A stretch of DNA of 64,000 nt, taken from contig JAHZHL010000010.1 in assembly GCA_019420305.1 (NCBI GenBank), positions 41,357 to 105,356 on the forward strand, in the 5' to 3' direction. The notes below the pieces were generated by a model. That model was not told where the DNA came from. It did not search any database and worked only from the letters and a program-made list of their open reading frames with translations. How positions within the stretch are numbered: the stretch's first letter is position 1; the number at the start of each line of letters is the position of its first letter. Of this stretch, positions 52,470-63,700 are shown in pieces. This DNA is from Bacillota bacterium (GTDB lineage: Bacteria; Bacillota; Clostridia; Peptostreptococcales; Anaerovoracaceae). Position numbers and translations under genes: made by a program.

Positions 52470-54425
52470 ATGAAAAATCCTTTCGAGCGCCTGCAGGGAC
52501 TGCGGGAACAAATAGGGAGGACAAAGGAGCGTGCGGTTTCGGTAAACGAAGCCTTTGCCGCAGAGATCGGACCAAAGGGAGGACTGGATTTTACCCATGA
52601 ACGGTATGTCACAACCGGGGACGGCTATGAAGCCTGCCTGACCATCTTTGGATACCCGAAATCGGTGGGGGATTACTGGCTAACACTTTTGACGGGGATC
52701 GAAGGAACCATGTGCAAACTGGATCTGTCCTGCACCAATCAGGCCCAGGTAAAACTGAATCTGCGAAAAGCGCTGGATGAGCAGCAGACCCGGTATCGAA
52801 CTGCTCGAAATGACGGGGAGCGGCTGGACGCAGAGCAGCGATACTGGGAAACGGAAGAAATGTATACGGAGCTGAGCGCTTACGGGAAAGTTATGAAGGT
52901 TCTGCTGGCCAGGATTTATCTGACCGAACCGACCCTCTATGAACTGGATCAGCGGGTGGCCAAGATTCAGGCAGAGCTTGCCGGAAGTGGTTTTCGGGTC
53001 TGTGTCTGCACAAACGAAACAAAATCCGACTGGCGGAGTCTCTTTCTTTCCTATAGCCAGCAGCAGGCCAGTCCTTACGCGCGGCACGGGCAGGAGCTTC
53101 TTGCAAGGCCCCTGGCCGCAGGACTCCCCTTTCACTTCAGCAGTTTAAATGATCCAAACGGAATGTATTTTGGAACCACAAAGACCGGAGGCGCGGTCTT
53201 TTTTGACTTGTTCCGGAAAACAGAGATCCGCCTTTCCTACGATTTTATCGCCGTAGGGAAAAAGCGATCCGGGAAATCAACGACCCTGAAAAAACTGATG
53301 CTGGATCGGGCAATTCGTGGGGATCTGGTGCGGGTCTTTGACAAGGAAGGGGAATTTGTACAGCTGACCGAATGGCTGGGAGGAACCACCATTTCCATGG
53401 ATGGAAACGGGAAAACGCTTCTCAATCTTCTGCAGATTCTGCCGGATGAAAACCCGGCAACCGCCTACAACAAACACATTGCCAAAGTCTGTACCGCCTG
53501 GTCCTGCCTGCGGGGCGGCCGGGAAGAAGAAAATGAGCTTCTTCTGTTAAAGCTGATGCTGCGTCTGCTTTATCGCAACTTCGGATTCTGTGACAAGGAA
53601 GGAAATCTCCTGCGGGATCTGAATGAAGTGACGCCGGAGGAGTTTCCGATTTTTTCGGATCTGCTTTTAGTGGTACGGTATGTCATTGATCACTATGGGG
53701 AATTTGAAGCGGAGATTCAGGAGGAAAGCGGTGTTCGAAAGGAACAGATCCCCTTGCTGACCACCATTGAACTGCAGCTTTCGGATCTGTGTAATACCTA
53801 CGGGAATCTCTTTGACGGGCATACCAGTATTCCGGACTTTTATAAAGAACCGGTGGTGTGCTTTGATATGAAGCACCTGGCAGAAATGGAAGAGACGGTT
53901 TATGACGCCCAGCTGTACAACGGAATTGCCATCTGCTGGGACAACTGTCTGGAAGTGGGTGGAAAGATGAAACGACTCTGGCAGGAAAAGAAGATCGCCT
54001 GGGAAGAGATTACCCGCACCCTGCTTCTCATCGACGAGGCTCATAAATCCATTAATGCCCGAAAGCTTTCGATTGTAGCGGCCCTCATTTTAATGCTGCG
54101 GGAAGCCGGAAAACTCTTTGTGGGGGTAGGGCTTGCCAGCCAGTCCATTCGGGACTTTGTTCCGGATCAGGTGGGGGCGGAAGCCGTGGAAATGATCCGA
54201 ACCCTCTTTGATCTGACCACCTATAAATTTGTCTTTAATCAGGACAGTAACCTGCTTCCCAAGCTGCAGGAGGTCTTTCAGAATTCCTTTACCCAGCAGG
54301 AGCTGCAGGAGATCCCCGCGCTGACCCGGGGGCGGTGCATCCTGTCCATTGCAGGAGATCGCAATCTGGATATGGAGATTTACGCCTCTGAGGAAGAATT
54401 GCGGATCTTTGATGGAGGTGCCTGA
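52470..54425 (+). CDS. virB4: VirB4/TraE-type conjugation ATPase
   Basis: A 651-residue ATPase of the VirB4 family. The N-terminal half contains FDFTHERYVTTGDGYEACLTIFGYP, seen in TraE/TcpF. Walker A is GKKRSGKST at residues 263-271 and Walker B is LLLIDEAHKS with Asp 522. The C-terminal FNQDSNLLPKLQEVF and TQQELQEIPALTRGRCIL are typical. It powers assembly of the transfer channel. ATG 52470 is preceded by AAGGAGG; GTG 52467 is the alternative. The stop lies 1 base before the start of the M23 gene. Confidence 0.93.
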   Translation: MKNPFERLQGLREQIGRTKERAVSVNEAFAAEIGPKGGLDFTHERYVTTGDGYEACLTIFGYPKSVGDYWLTLLTGIEGTMCKLDLSCTNQAQVKLNLRKALDEQQTRYRTARNDGERLDAEQRYWETEEMYTELSAYGKVMKVLLARIYLTEPTLYELDQRVAKIQAELAGSGFRVCVCTNETKSDWRSLFLSYSQQQASPYARHGQELLARPLAAGLPFHFSSLNDPNGMYFGTTKTGGAVFFDLFRKTEIRLSYDFIAVGKKRSGKSTTLKKLMLDRAIRGDLVRVFDKEGEFVQLTEWLGGTTISMDGNGKTLLNLLQILPDENPATAYNKHIAKVCTAWSCLRGGREEENELLLLKLMLRLLYRNFGFCDKEGNLLRDLNEVTPEEFPIFSDLLLVVRYVIDHYGEFEAEIQEESGVRKEQIPLLTTIELQLSDLCNTYGNLFDGHTSIPDFYKEPVVCFDMKHLAEMEETVYDAQLYNGIAICWDNCLEVGGKMKRLWQEKKIAWEEITRTLLLIDEAHKSINARKLSIVAALILMLREAGKLFVGVGLASQSIRDFVPDQVGAEAVEMIRTLFDLTTYKFVFNQDSNLLPKLQEVFQNSFTQQELQEIPALTRGRCILSIAGDRNLDMEIYASEEELRIFDGGA

Positions 54426-54426
54426 T

Positions 54427-55713
54427 TTGAAACGGTGGATTCTGGCAGGCGCCCTGGGGCTGGCACTTTGCGCCGCATTCTTCGGGATGCTGATTCTTTC
54501 TGTGTTTTCCGCGATTCTGTCCGCTACGGAATCCTCCGATGCGGCATCCATAGACGCGCCGATTCCCTGCACGATTACCGGAAAGAGAACCGGGGACGAT
54601 CTGAAACTGACCCTGGAATACGATGGGATGAAGGTAACGGGCATTACCGGAACCGTCAGCGGAGACGGCTCCTTTACCGCATCGACTAAGACAAGCGGGG
54701 AAGGGAAAACGAAGATGGAACTTCCTTCTTCCGGCGCGGATCTGGATGTCCAGACCTTCATGTGCTATACGGCGGTAACGGCGGAAGGGTCTGCCCAGTA
54801 CAAGCTCCTGAACAGTTCCGGCGCAAAGGATGTGGGGATTTACCGGAAAGTCAACGGTCGCTATGCCGTTGCCCTGGGGTCCTTTTATGGAAGTGAAATG
54901 GGAACCTGTTATCTGATTGAGTTTCGGCAGCCGGACGGAAGTACCAAACGGATTCCGGCGATCCTGGGGGATCAGAAAGCGGACCAGCATACGGACGCCA
55001 AACATCAATATCATACCGTGGATAAATCCGTAGTGGAGTTCATTACCGCGGCTGGTACCTACAAGAACATTTCCGCCACACAGAAGCAGATTAACAAAGA
55101 CTTTGGGGTGCTGACTGCCATTTACCGGGTGGGCGGAACCGAAGTCGAATTAAATGGAACCATCGACGGGAAGCAGGTCCGCGTGGGTGGAAGCGTAGAC
55201 GGATCCCCGCTTACGGCAAGCGGAACCATTCAAAATGGGAAGCTGCAGGCCAGTGGCTTTATCGGAGAAGAAAGTGCAGAAAGCGAAAACGGAATCTACA
55301 CCGGAGGGAAATTCCTCTGGCCGGTTCCTCAGTATTCCTATATCTCCTGCGATTTTGGACCGCGGATCTGTCCCTTTCATGGACGGGAAGTCCATTCCGG
55401 CGTAGACCTTGCGGCTCCATACGGGGTGAGTGTCCTCGCGGCGGCAGATGGAAAAGTGGTCCTCTCCGGCTGGAATGGCAGCTATGGAAACTGCGTAATT
55501 CTCAGCCACGGAAGCGGTCTATTCACCTTATATGGGCATAACAGCAGTCTGCAGGTAAAAGTGGGGGATACCGTGAAACGGGGGGATGTGATCGCCCTGG
55601 TGGGAAGCACCGGCGCTTCCACCGGAAACCACAGCCATTTTGAGGTGCGGGAAGGTGGAAACGAACACGGGAATGCGGTTTCGCCCTGGAAATATCTGAA
55701 GAAACCAAACTAA
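54427..55713 (+). CDS. Membrane-anchored M23 (LytM) cell-wall hydrolase
   Basis: A 428-residue protein. TTG 54427 has GGAGGTG (54414-54420) 6 bases upstream. An N-terminal membrane helix (ILAGALGLALCAAFFGMLIL) anchors it outside. A VirB8-like or Ig-like middle (about 40-280) precedes the M23 domain: HSGVD with zinc ligands His 323 and Asp 327, and HSHF with His 402 and His 404, plus LYGHNSSL. M23 peptidases cut peptidoglycan cross-links, so it opens the wall for the transfer channel (VirB1 role). Complete and probably active. Confidence 0.9.
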   Translation: MKRWILAGALGLALCAAFFGMLILSVFSAILSATESSDAASIDAPIPCTITGKRTGDDLKLTLEYDGMKVTGITGTVSGDGSFTASTKTSGEGKTKMELPSSGADLDVQTFMCYTAVTAEGSAQYKLLNSSGAKDVGIYRKVNGRYAVALGSFYGSEMGTCYLIEFRQPDGSTKRIPAILGDQKADQHTDAKHQYHTVDKSVVEFITAAGTYKNISATQKQINKDFGVLTAIYRVGGTEVELNGTIDGKQVRVGGSVDGSPLTASGTIQNGKLQASGFIGEESAESENGIYTGGKFLWPVPQYSYISCDFGPRICPFHGREVHSGVDLAAPYGVSVLAAADGKVVLSGWNGSYGNCVILSHGSGLFTLYGHNSSLQVKVGDTVKRGDVIALVGSTGASTGNHSHFEVREGGNEHGNAVSPWKYLKKPN

Positions 55714-55725
55714 AGGAGCATACAG

Positions 55726-56181
55726 ATGAGATGGAAAGAAAATCGGAAGAAGCTTTTGCTGTTTTTCGCTGTTGTACTGCTTTTTGCCCTCTACCTCTTT
55801 TGGGGAGAGGGGAGCCGGGAAGAGGAGCCGAAAGCGACAGAACCGACCTGGCAAAGCCAGGAGGAATCGACACCGGGAATTTCCGAAGCAGAAAAACGCG
55901 AAGCCGAACGCTTACGAAAACAAACGGTCAGTTACCTCTGGGAAGGAACGGAATCCGGTGTCCCCTGCAAAGAAACCCTGACCTTACTGGGGGATGGGAA
56001 ATACATTCTGCGGATTGAACTTTCGGAGCATGATCCTTTTGAGGAAAGCGGAACCTGGCGGCAGGAGGAAAAGCTCCTCATTCTGACACATTCCGGAACC
56101 CGGCAGGAAGGCACTATCGAAAAAAAGCAGATCCGGCTGGAAGGAAAGACGTATCAGCGAACCGTAAGCGGTCATGTTTAA
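55726..56181 (+). CDS. Membrane-anchored unrecognised protein
   Basis: A 151-residue protein with one N-terminal membrane helix (LLLFFAVVLLFALYLFWG), an acidic Ser/Glu linker and a small beta-rich domain (LTLLGDGKYILRIEL, GTWRQEEKLLILTHSG, GKTYQRTVSGH) that recalls lipocalin-like copper-resistance/NlpE-type folds. No lipobox. ATG 55726 has AAAGGAG 8 bases upstream. Function unknown; in the transfer operon. Confidence 0.6.
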   Translation: MRWKENRKKLLLFFAVVLLFALYLFWGEGSREEEPKATEPTWQSQEESTPGISEAEKREAERLRKQTVSYLWEGTESGVPCKETLTLLGDGKYILRIELSEHDPFEESGTWRQEEKLLILTHSGTRQEGTIEKKQIRLEGKTYQRTVSGHV

Positions 56182-56207
56182 ATGCAGTAGAAAAGGAGAA
56201 CGAAAGA

Positions 56208-57440
56208 ATGAAGTTGATTTATGTTGGAAATCATGATTTCGCTTCCTTTGCGCTTGCAAAGGAAGCGAAACAACGAGAAGGAACCTACTGGCAACATGAG
56301 GTTTCGCCAGGGGAAACCCTTCAAGAGCTGGAACAGGAGCTGATTTCCCAGGCCGGCGATCTCTATTGTTATGATCTGACTTCGCTTCCGGATTCGGAGG
56401 AACTTTTAGTATCCACCATTGAACGAATCCGGCAGGCGGTGAATGCGGAGGTCATTCTTTACGCGCCTGGCTACTCGCCGGAAAGCCGTGTTCTGGTCAG
56501 TCTCCGGGCGCTTGGGATCGGAGCGGTTCTGTTTGAAGATGAGAACCTGGGAGCGCTGCAAAAGGAGCTGCACCGGTTTGTGGAACATCCGGAATCGCAG
56601 GTAAGCCGGGAAGAACAGGAGACCCTTCTTCAGCAGCGCAGCCAGTTTTATGAGCAGCTGCGTCAGGAGCATCCCTGTTTGCACGAGGACGAACCGGAGG
56701 AAACGGCTCCCGGAGCCTGCGATCCCCTTCCCTCAGCGAAAAGGGAGCAGGAGAAAACCAGATCCATTCGAAAACCGGAAAAGGTTCTGCGGATTGCGGT
56801 GGCTGGAAGCCAGCGGCGAATCGGGACGACCACCGCAGCGCTGCAGCTTGTGAAGTTCTTAAATCTTCAGCAGGAGGACAGCGCCATTTATCTGGAATAT
56901 AACGGGACGGGGTATGTCGATGCCTGCCGGAATCAGTATCAAGTACAAGAAGAGCCGGAGCTTTCCGGCATCCGATTCCGGAATGTCCGGCTTTATGAGA
57001 ATCCCCAGAAGCTTTCCGAGCTTCTGTCCTGTGGCTATTCCTATATTATCTACGATTACGGTAGCCTGAAGGAAGGTGCGGATCGATCCTCAATCTTTGA
57101 AAAGGATCGCCTTCTTCTGGTGGGAGGCGGCAAGCCGGGAGAACTGGCTCCAATGACCGATGCGATTCGGGATGTCCTGGATCAGAAGCAGGTCTTTTAT
57201 CTGTTTAACTATCTGCATGACTGCACAAAGGAGCAGGAGGACGTTCGGAAACTGATGCGCGGCAGTGATGCCCATACCTTTTTCCTGTCTTCCGCACCCG
57301 ATCCCTTTACCTATAACCCGGATCACAGTCCGATTTTTGAACGGATTCTGCGAGAAGAACCAAAGCAAGTGGTAAAAGAAAGCCGGCAGCATCAGCTGTT
57401 TCCATGGTTGAAACGGAGGAACCATCATGCAGCGATATAA
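56208..57440 (+). CDS. CpaE/MinD-like P-loop protein with degenerate Walker A
   Basis: A 410-residue protein. The N-terminal 170 residues include a receiver-like segment (VILYAPGYSPESRVLVSLRALGIGAVLFEDENLG) as in CpaE proteins. The P-loop at residues about 200-208 reads GSQRRIGTTT: the usual KGGVGKT Lys is replaced (Arg/Ile), though GTTT is kept. A SYIIYDYGSL segment sits at Walker B. CpaE relatives position secretion machines at the pole; a role in placing the transfer channel is inferred. ATPase activity is uncertain. Overlaps the next gene by 14 bases. Confidence 0.68.
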   Translation: MKLIYVGNHDFASFALAKEAKQREGTYWQHEVSPGETLQELEQELISQAGDLYCYDLTSLPDSEELLVSTIERIRQAVNAEVILYAPGYSPESRVLVSLRALGIGAVLFEDENLGALQKELHRFVEHPESQVSREEQETLLQQRSQFYEQLRQEHPCLHEDEPEETAPGACDPLPSAKREQEKTRSIRKPEKVLRIAVAGSQRRIGTTTAALQLVKFLNLQQEDSAIYLEYNGTGYVDACRNQYQVQEEPELSGIRFRNVRLYENPQKLSELLSCGYSYIIYDYGSLKEGADRSSIFEKDRLLLVGGGKPGELAPMTDAIRDVLDQKQVFYLFNYLHDCTKEQEDVRKLMRGSDAHTFFLSSAPDPFTYNPDHSPIFERILREEPKQVVKESRQHQLFPWLKRRNHHAAI

Positions 57441-57741
57441 GGAAGGGGCGGGGCTTGTCGCAACGATTGAGCAGGAGCGGGAATTTGAGCAGGAGCAGGA
57501 ACGGCTACGGGAGAAACACCAGATCGAAGCGGAAGACGTTGTGATTGTGGAACGGCCCTCTCTGGTGAAATTTCTGCTGAAGCTGGGAATTTCCACATGC
57601 AAAACTGCCATGACAATCGCGCTTCTTTTGCTGGCGCTTTTGGGACTTCTGGCGCTTCTTTATCCGCAGCCGCGGGAAGAGCTGCTGCAGGTTCTGGGAA
57701 CCATGCTGCAGGAAGCAAAAGGATTTATCGGCATGAATTAA
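57427..57741 (+). CDS. Small single-helix membrane protein
   Basis: A 104-residue protein. An acidic coiled-coil N-terminal half (IEQEREFEQEQERLREKHQIEAEDVVI) precedes one membrane helix (MTIALLLLALLGLLALL, about residues 62-80) and a short outer tail. ATG 57427 with GGAGG 5 bases upstream overlaps the preceding stop by 14 bases. No family recognised; probably an accessory of the transfer complex. Confidence 0.6.
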   Translation: MQRYKEGAGLVATIEQEREFEQEQERLREKHQIEAEDVVIVERPSLVKFLLKLGISTCKTAMTIALLLLALLGLLALLYPQPREELLQVLGTMLQEAKGFIGMN

Positions 57742-57765
57742 CGTAGAAGGAGGAAGCAAAAGTTT

Positions 57766-60700
57766 ATGGCTATGAAGTACCAGGAGGCGGCCACACTGTT
57801 TCAGGAAACCCTCGACCGGGTTTTATCCGGAGAATCGGAATGGAAATCGTTTCTGAAAAGTGCAGCCAGGCTCTATAAATATGCGTTTGCGGAGCAGCTG
57901 ATGATTTATGCGCAAAAGCCGGAAGCAACGGCCTGTGCCGGATACACGTTTTGGAAAGAGCGGATGCACCGCCAGGTGAAACGGGGGAGTAAAGGCATTG
58001 CGCTGTTTAATGACCAGGAGGATTCTCTGAAACTGGACTATGTGTTTGATGTATCGGATACCGCAGGAAGCACCCAGACCTTACCTTATCTGTGGAAGCT
58101 GCAGCCGGAACAGGAAGCTGGCGTGCAGGCGATGTTAACCGACACGTTTTCGCTTGGAACGCAGGCGCGGGATCTGCAGACCAGCATCCTGGAAATCGCC
58201 GGGCAATACACGGAGGAGCTGGAAGAATTAAACGAAACGCAACAAGCGTTTTTTCAAAACAGTGTCGCAGCGCTGGTGTTCCTTCGCTGCGGGATCGAAC
58301 CGGATCAGGTCTTTGCCCGTCTGGATTTGTCCGGAATTGCCGCGATTTCCACAGAAGAAGGAAAACGGCTGCTGGGAACGGAAATGAGCCAGGCAGCAAA
58401 GGAAATTCTACTGAAAATCGGAACCGAAGTCCGTACCCAGGAATTGGCGAAAAAAAACTTGGATTCCCCTCTTGCAAACAGGACCAAGGCGGGGTATAAT
58501 GCTTTAAAGCAGAAAAGCGAGCGGAGAGAAGGAGGGACACGCGATGAACATCGAATATCGACAGGAGGGGGACGTACTGTTACCGAACATCAAACTAGAG
58601 GAACCGGAAGGGGATATCGGCAAGTACGGGAGGATGCGGAAGCGCTTCCTGAAAGAACACCACAGAGCGGAGTATTACGCGCTGATCATGGACATGAAGC
58701 TGAAAGAACACCTGATGGAAATCAACGAAGCGGCGAACGAGCGGATGGACGTGCTGGAAGAACAGCTGAAGAAGCAGCAGGGCGTGACAGAAGCCCTGAA
58801 AGGCCAGGACCAGATGGAATGGGTGCGCCGCATGAACAACATCCGCAACCAGGCAGAGGAAATCGTTCTGAACGAAATCGTCTATCAGTAGAACCGCAGG
58901 CAGCGACGAAGGCAGAGGAAACCGCATCCTCTGCTTTTTCTTTGCCGCAAACCGTGGTGGATACGGTGCTGCGCATGGGAAGCAACCGGCAAAACGGCCT
59001 GCAGCGTCTTGTATTTTGTATGATGCGGGACGGAACCCGAGAAGAGCAGGCAGCCTTTTTTCGGCAGGAATATCAGGGAGGAAAAGGACTTCTCATCGAG
59101 GGAAAGCCTTACGCGGTCTGGTTTGATGCGGAAGGAATTCGGATTGCGAAAGGAAACACGGTTCGCGTACCGGATGGGGCAATCCTTTCCTGGGAAGAAG
59201 TCTCCGGGCGTGTGCAGGAGCTGCTGCAGCAGGGAACGTTTGCATCCCGGGAGATCCTGGAGGATACGGTGCCAAACGCGGTGTGGGAAGCGGCAAAAAC
59301 ATTCGCCTTTATGGCGCAGGATCTGAATCTCAGTGATGCCGCAAAAAAGGGACTTCGGAATCCGGAGTGGTTCCGGTTTCCCGGGAGCTTTCCGCAATGG
59401 GAGGAAGCCGTAAGAGGGGTTCTTTCCATTCCGGAAAAGCGAGCTGAACTCATCGAGGATCTGGACCTCCTGAAGACCGCTTATGCGGAGAATCCGAACT
59501 TGCTGCGATTTCCCTATCATCCTCCTGCGGAAGTGTTATCTCAGATCCGTATGCTGGAAGATGTGGTTCGGCAATACCCGACAACGGAAGGCGTTTTCTG
59601 GCAGGAGCCGGAACCTTTCCTTACCCAGGATGAAGTGGACGCCTTTCTGATGCGTGGCGGTCCCTATTCGGATGGGAAACTGCGAATCTACTCCGAATTT
59701 CTGCGAGATCCCATTGCATCGGAGCGGGCCGAACTCTTAAAAGAGCAATACGGAACCGGAGGACAAAGCCGTGCACTGCAGGCAGATGACAGCTGGGCCG
59801 ATTATGATGCAAAAGGGCTGAAACTGCGCAGGGCCGGTGTGGAGCAAACCCTGACCTGGCCGGCGGCTGCAAAGCGGGTCGGAGAATTAATCGAGGAAGG
59901 GCGGTTCTTAACGGAGGAAGAACGGAAGCGGATGCCGGACTATGAACGGCGCGATCTGGCACGCCAGATTCGTTTCTTTTATTCCTGGTATGCCAAAGGC
60001 ACAAAGCAGCCCAATTCGCTGTTAGAAGACCAGGATGCAGTCGAGCGGGCGTTCGTCCGGCAGCTGGAAGATCCAAAGGAGGCAGAGAAGCAGCTTGCGA
60101 GCATGGAAGCGGCGTTTGCACAGTTTCCAGAAGATGCCGATCATTATGCGGAGGCAAAAGAATGTTTATCCAAGGTCCGGCAGTATGTGGCAGGAGACTT
60201 TACGCTGTTTCCGGAAGCGGAAACCCGAAAGCCGGCGCGCAATGAGCAGCTGTCTCTCTTTTCTCTGCCGCGGAATCACGAAACCCAACCGGAACCCTCT
60301 CAGAACCAGGGGGAAGCGGAAGCGCCGGAGCAGACGAAATCCGAACCGGAACCGCAGCGTTCCCCGGATCCTGCCGAAGGAGAGTGGGATCGGGAACGTC
60401 TGATCCGGGAACTGGCGGCCTATTTTTCTTTTGCGGCAGAAGATGTGAAAGCCGTGATCGAGGAAGGGGATGCCGGACCCCTGCTGCGGAACCTGCAGCA
60501 AGCGGAAGACGAACCTGCAAAGAAACTTCTTTCTCAGGCCCGGAAGTGGATTCCGGAGGCCTTTGCGGGAGAGAGCAGACGCCGCACGGTGGCAGTGGAA
60601 AGCACCGAAGATCTGGAAGACCCCAATCTCGGATTTGAAACCACAGTGGATGAACGAGGTCAGGAAGTCCTGCGGTATCGGCTGGTTACCCTTCAGGACG

Positions 60701-63700
60701 GCAGCCTGATTCCCTGGCCGGATGAAGAAACGATTTTCGACAGCCGGGAAGCGCTGGAAGAGTATCTGGCGGAACACCGTCTGGAACTGCAGGTTTCAGA
60801 CTATGACCGGCTGGTGCGTCAGACCGCCGATCCGGTTCCATCGCAGACACCGATGGAATCGATTCGCAAACCGGAAGCGAACGAAGAGGAATCGAAGTCC
60901 CGGAATATCCGGGAGTGGTATGAGACGTATCTGCCAAAGGTACGGGCGGAACTGGAACGGGACACCGCCTGGCAAAACGCACGGAGAAACAGCGATGCGG
61001 AAAACCGGAAGCTGGAAGGAAACGCGGCCATTCGTCGTGCGGTTCTTGCGATGGGCGATCCGCAGCTGCAGAAACTGTATTTTGACGTCACGTCGTTTCA
61101 TAACCGTCTGCATCGGGAACTTCTGGAATCCGAACCACCGCAGGAGCCGGATTTGGAAGAATCACTGGATCCGGCTCCCATTTCTGTTCCCGTGGATGGT
61201 GGGTGGAAAACGTATCCCAATGCACAGGCGGCCGAAGAAGCGCTGGCGGAGCTCTCCCGGACCGAGCAGGAGAGGACCTCTCAAACGACGATACCGGAAG
61301 CTCCCGGAGAACCGTTTTCACTTCCAGACGGAACTGTGGAAACCGGCGGTCCCAAGGCGCGGTTTCGCAGGAATGCAGACGCGATCCGCACTCTGAAACA
61401 GATCGAAGCGGAACAACGAAGTGCTGCCAAAGAGGAGCAGGAAATCCTGTCCCGCTATGTTGGATGGGGAGGACTTTCCGAAGCGTTTGATCCGAACAAG
61501 GAACGCTGGCACGCGGAATATACGGAGCTGCAGGAGCTTTTGACCAACGAAGAGTATGAAGCGGCCCGGGCCTCGACCCTGAACGCCCACTATACGGATC
61601 CGTCCATCATCTCCTGTATGTATGAAGTGCTGGAGCGGATGGGATTTCGCAGTGGAAATCTGCTGGAGCCTTCCATGGGAATCGGAGCCTTTTTCGGCGC
61701 GCTGCCGGATTCCATGCGGAAGGTAAACCTCTATGGTGTGGAGCTGGATTCCCTGTCCGGTCGTATGGCACAGCAGCTGTACCCACAGGCCAGGATCCAG
61801 ATTACCGGGTTTGAGAAAACCGAATTTCCGGACCAGTTTTTTGATGTGGCCATTGGAAATGTGCCATTCGGACAGTATTCGGTGGTGGACCGGCGCTATC
61901 GGAAGCAGAAGTTCCAGATTCATGATTACTTTTTCGCAAAATCCCTGGATCTGGTGCGGCCAAGCGGCGTGATGGCCTTTATCACCAGCCGCTATACCAT
62001 GGATAAGAGGAGTTCCCATGTACGCAGATACCTGGCCGAACGGGCGGAGCTTCTGGGAGCGGTACGCCTTCCCAACACTGCCTTTCGGGGCGCGGGAACC
62101 AGTGTCACCAGTGACATCCTTTTTTTACGGAAACGGGAACGCCCGCAGGTGTCGGAGCCGGAATGGGTGTTTACCGGAAAAACCGAAGACGGGTTAAACG
62201 TAAACGAGTATTTCCTGCAGCATCCGGAGATGGTAATCGGGGAACTGAAAACGGTCAGCGGACCTTACGGGCCGGAACTGACCTGCGAGCCAAAGGAAGG
62301 GGAACCCCTGGAAACCCAGCTCCGAAGGGCGCTTTCGTCTCTTTCGGTGGATGGGATTCTGCGAACGCAGGAAGCGGAGCCGATCCGTGTGGATGTGGAA
62401 CTGGAAGCAGCGCCGGCAGATACGATTCCTGCCGATCCGGATCTGGCGGATTATAGCTATGGAGAAGTGGATGGAGCGCTGTATTACCGGGAACATGCGG
62501 TTATGACCCGCTGCACCTTGCCCGATACCACGGAGAAGCGAATCCGGGGCATGATTCCGATTCGCGATCAGGTGCAGAAGGTGCTGGACCTGCAGCTTGC
62601 GGACGCGCCAGATGCGGAAATCCGGCAGGCGCAGCGGAAGCTGGAAGCAGACTACGACCGGTTTACGAGCCGTTATGGCCTTCTGAGCAGCATCGGAAAC
62701 CGCAGAGCGTTCAAAGAAGATGCCGCGTATCCCCTTCTGACCTCTCTGGAAGAACTGGACGAAGAGGGAAATCTCATAAAAAAAGCGGATTTGTTCTATA
62801 AACGGACGGTGCAGATGCCAAAACCGGTAACGCACACGGATACCGCGGCGGAAGCTCTGGCCGTATCTCTGTCCGAACGGGCAGAAGTGGATTTGGACTT
62901 TATGAGCAGCCTTTGCGGCAAACCCCAGGAAGCCATCGTGCAGGATCTGACCGGGGTGATCTTTGAAGACCCGGAAACAAAGCGGTTTGTAACCGCAGAT
63001 GCGTACCTGTCCGGAAATGTCCGGGAAAAGCTGGCACAAGCAGAAAAAGCGGCAGAGCGGGAGATGCGGTATCAGGTAAATGTGGAGGCCCTGCAGCAGG
63101 CACAGCCCAAACCACTGACCGCGGCGGAGATTGAAGTCCGCCTGGGAGCGACCTGGATCGAGACTTCCGATCTGCAGGCCTTTCTGGAAGAAACGTTTCA
63201 GCCGCCTGCCTGGGTCATGCAGAATCCGGACTGGGGCATTCAGTATATCCCGTATACCGGGGTCTGGCATGTGGGCGGCAAAACGCTGGATTCCGGCGTC
63301 ACCGCAACGGTTACTTACGGAACCAAACGGGCCTCCGCTTATCGCCTGCTGGAGGACGCCCTGAATCTGAGAACCCCACAGATTTTCGATACGGTCTATG
63401 AGGACGGAACAGAAAGGCGGGTTTTGAACCAAAAAGAAACGGTCATGGCCTGCCAGAAACAGGATCGGTTGAAAGATGCCTTTCGGGAATGGATTTTTCA
63501 GGATCCAGATCGCAGAGAGCGGCTTTGCCGGAAATATAACGAAATTTTCAACTCCCATGTGGCACGGGAATACAGCGGGGAGCATCTGACGTTTCCCGGC
63601 ATGAACCCGGAAATTGCCCTGCGGCCCCATCAGAAGAATGCCGTTGCCCGCATCCTGTATGGAGGAAACACCCTGCTGGCCCATGTGGTCGGAGCGGGAA

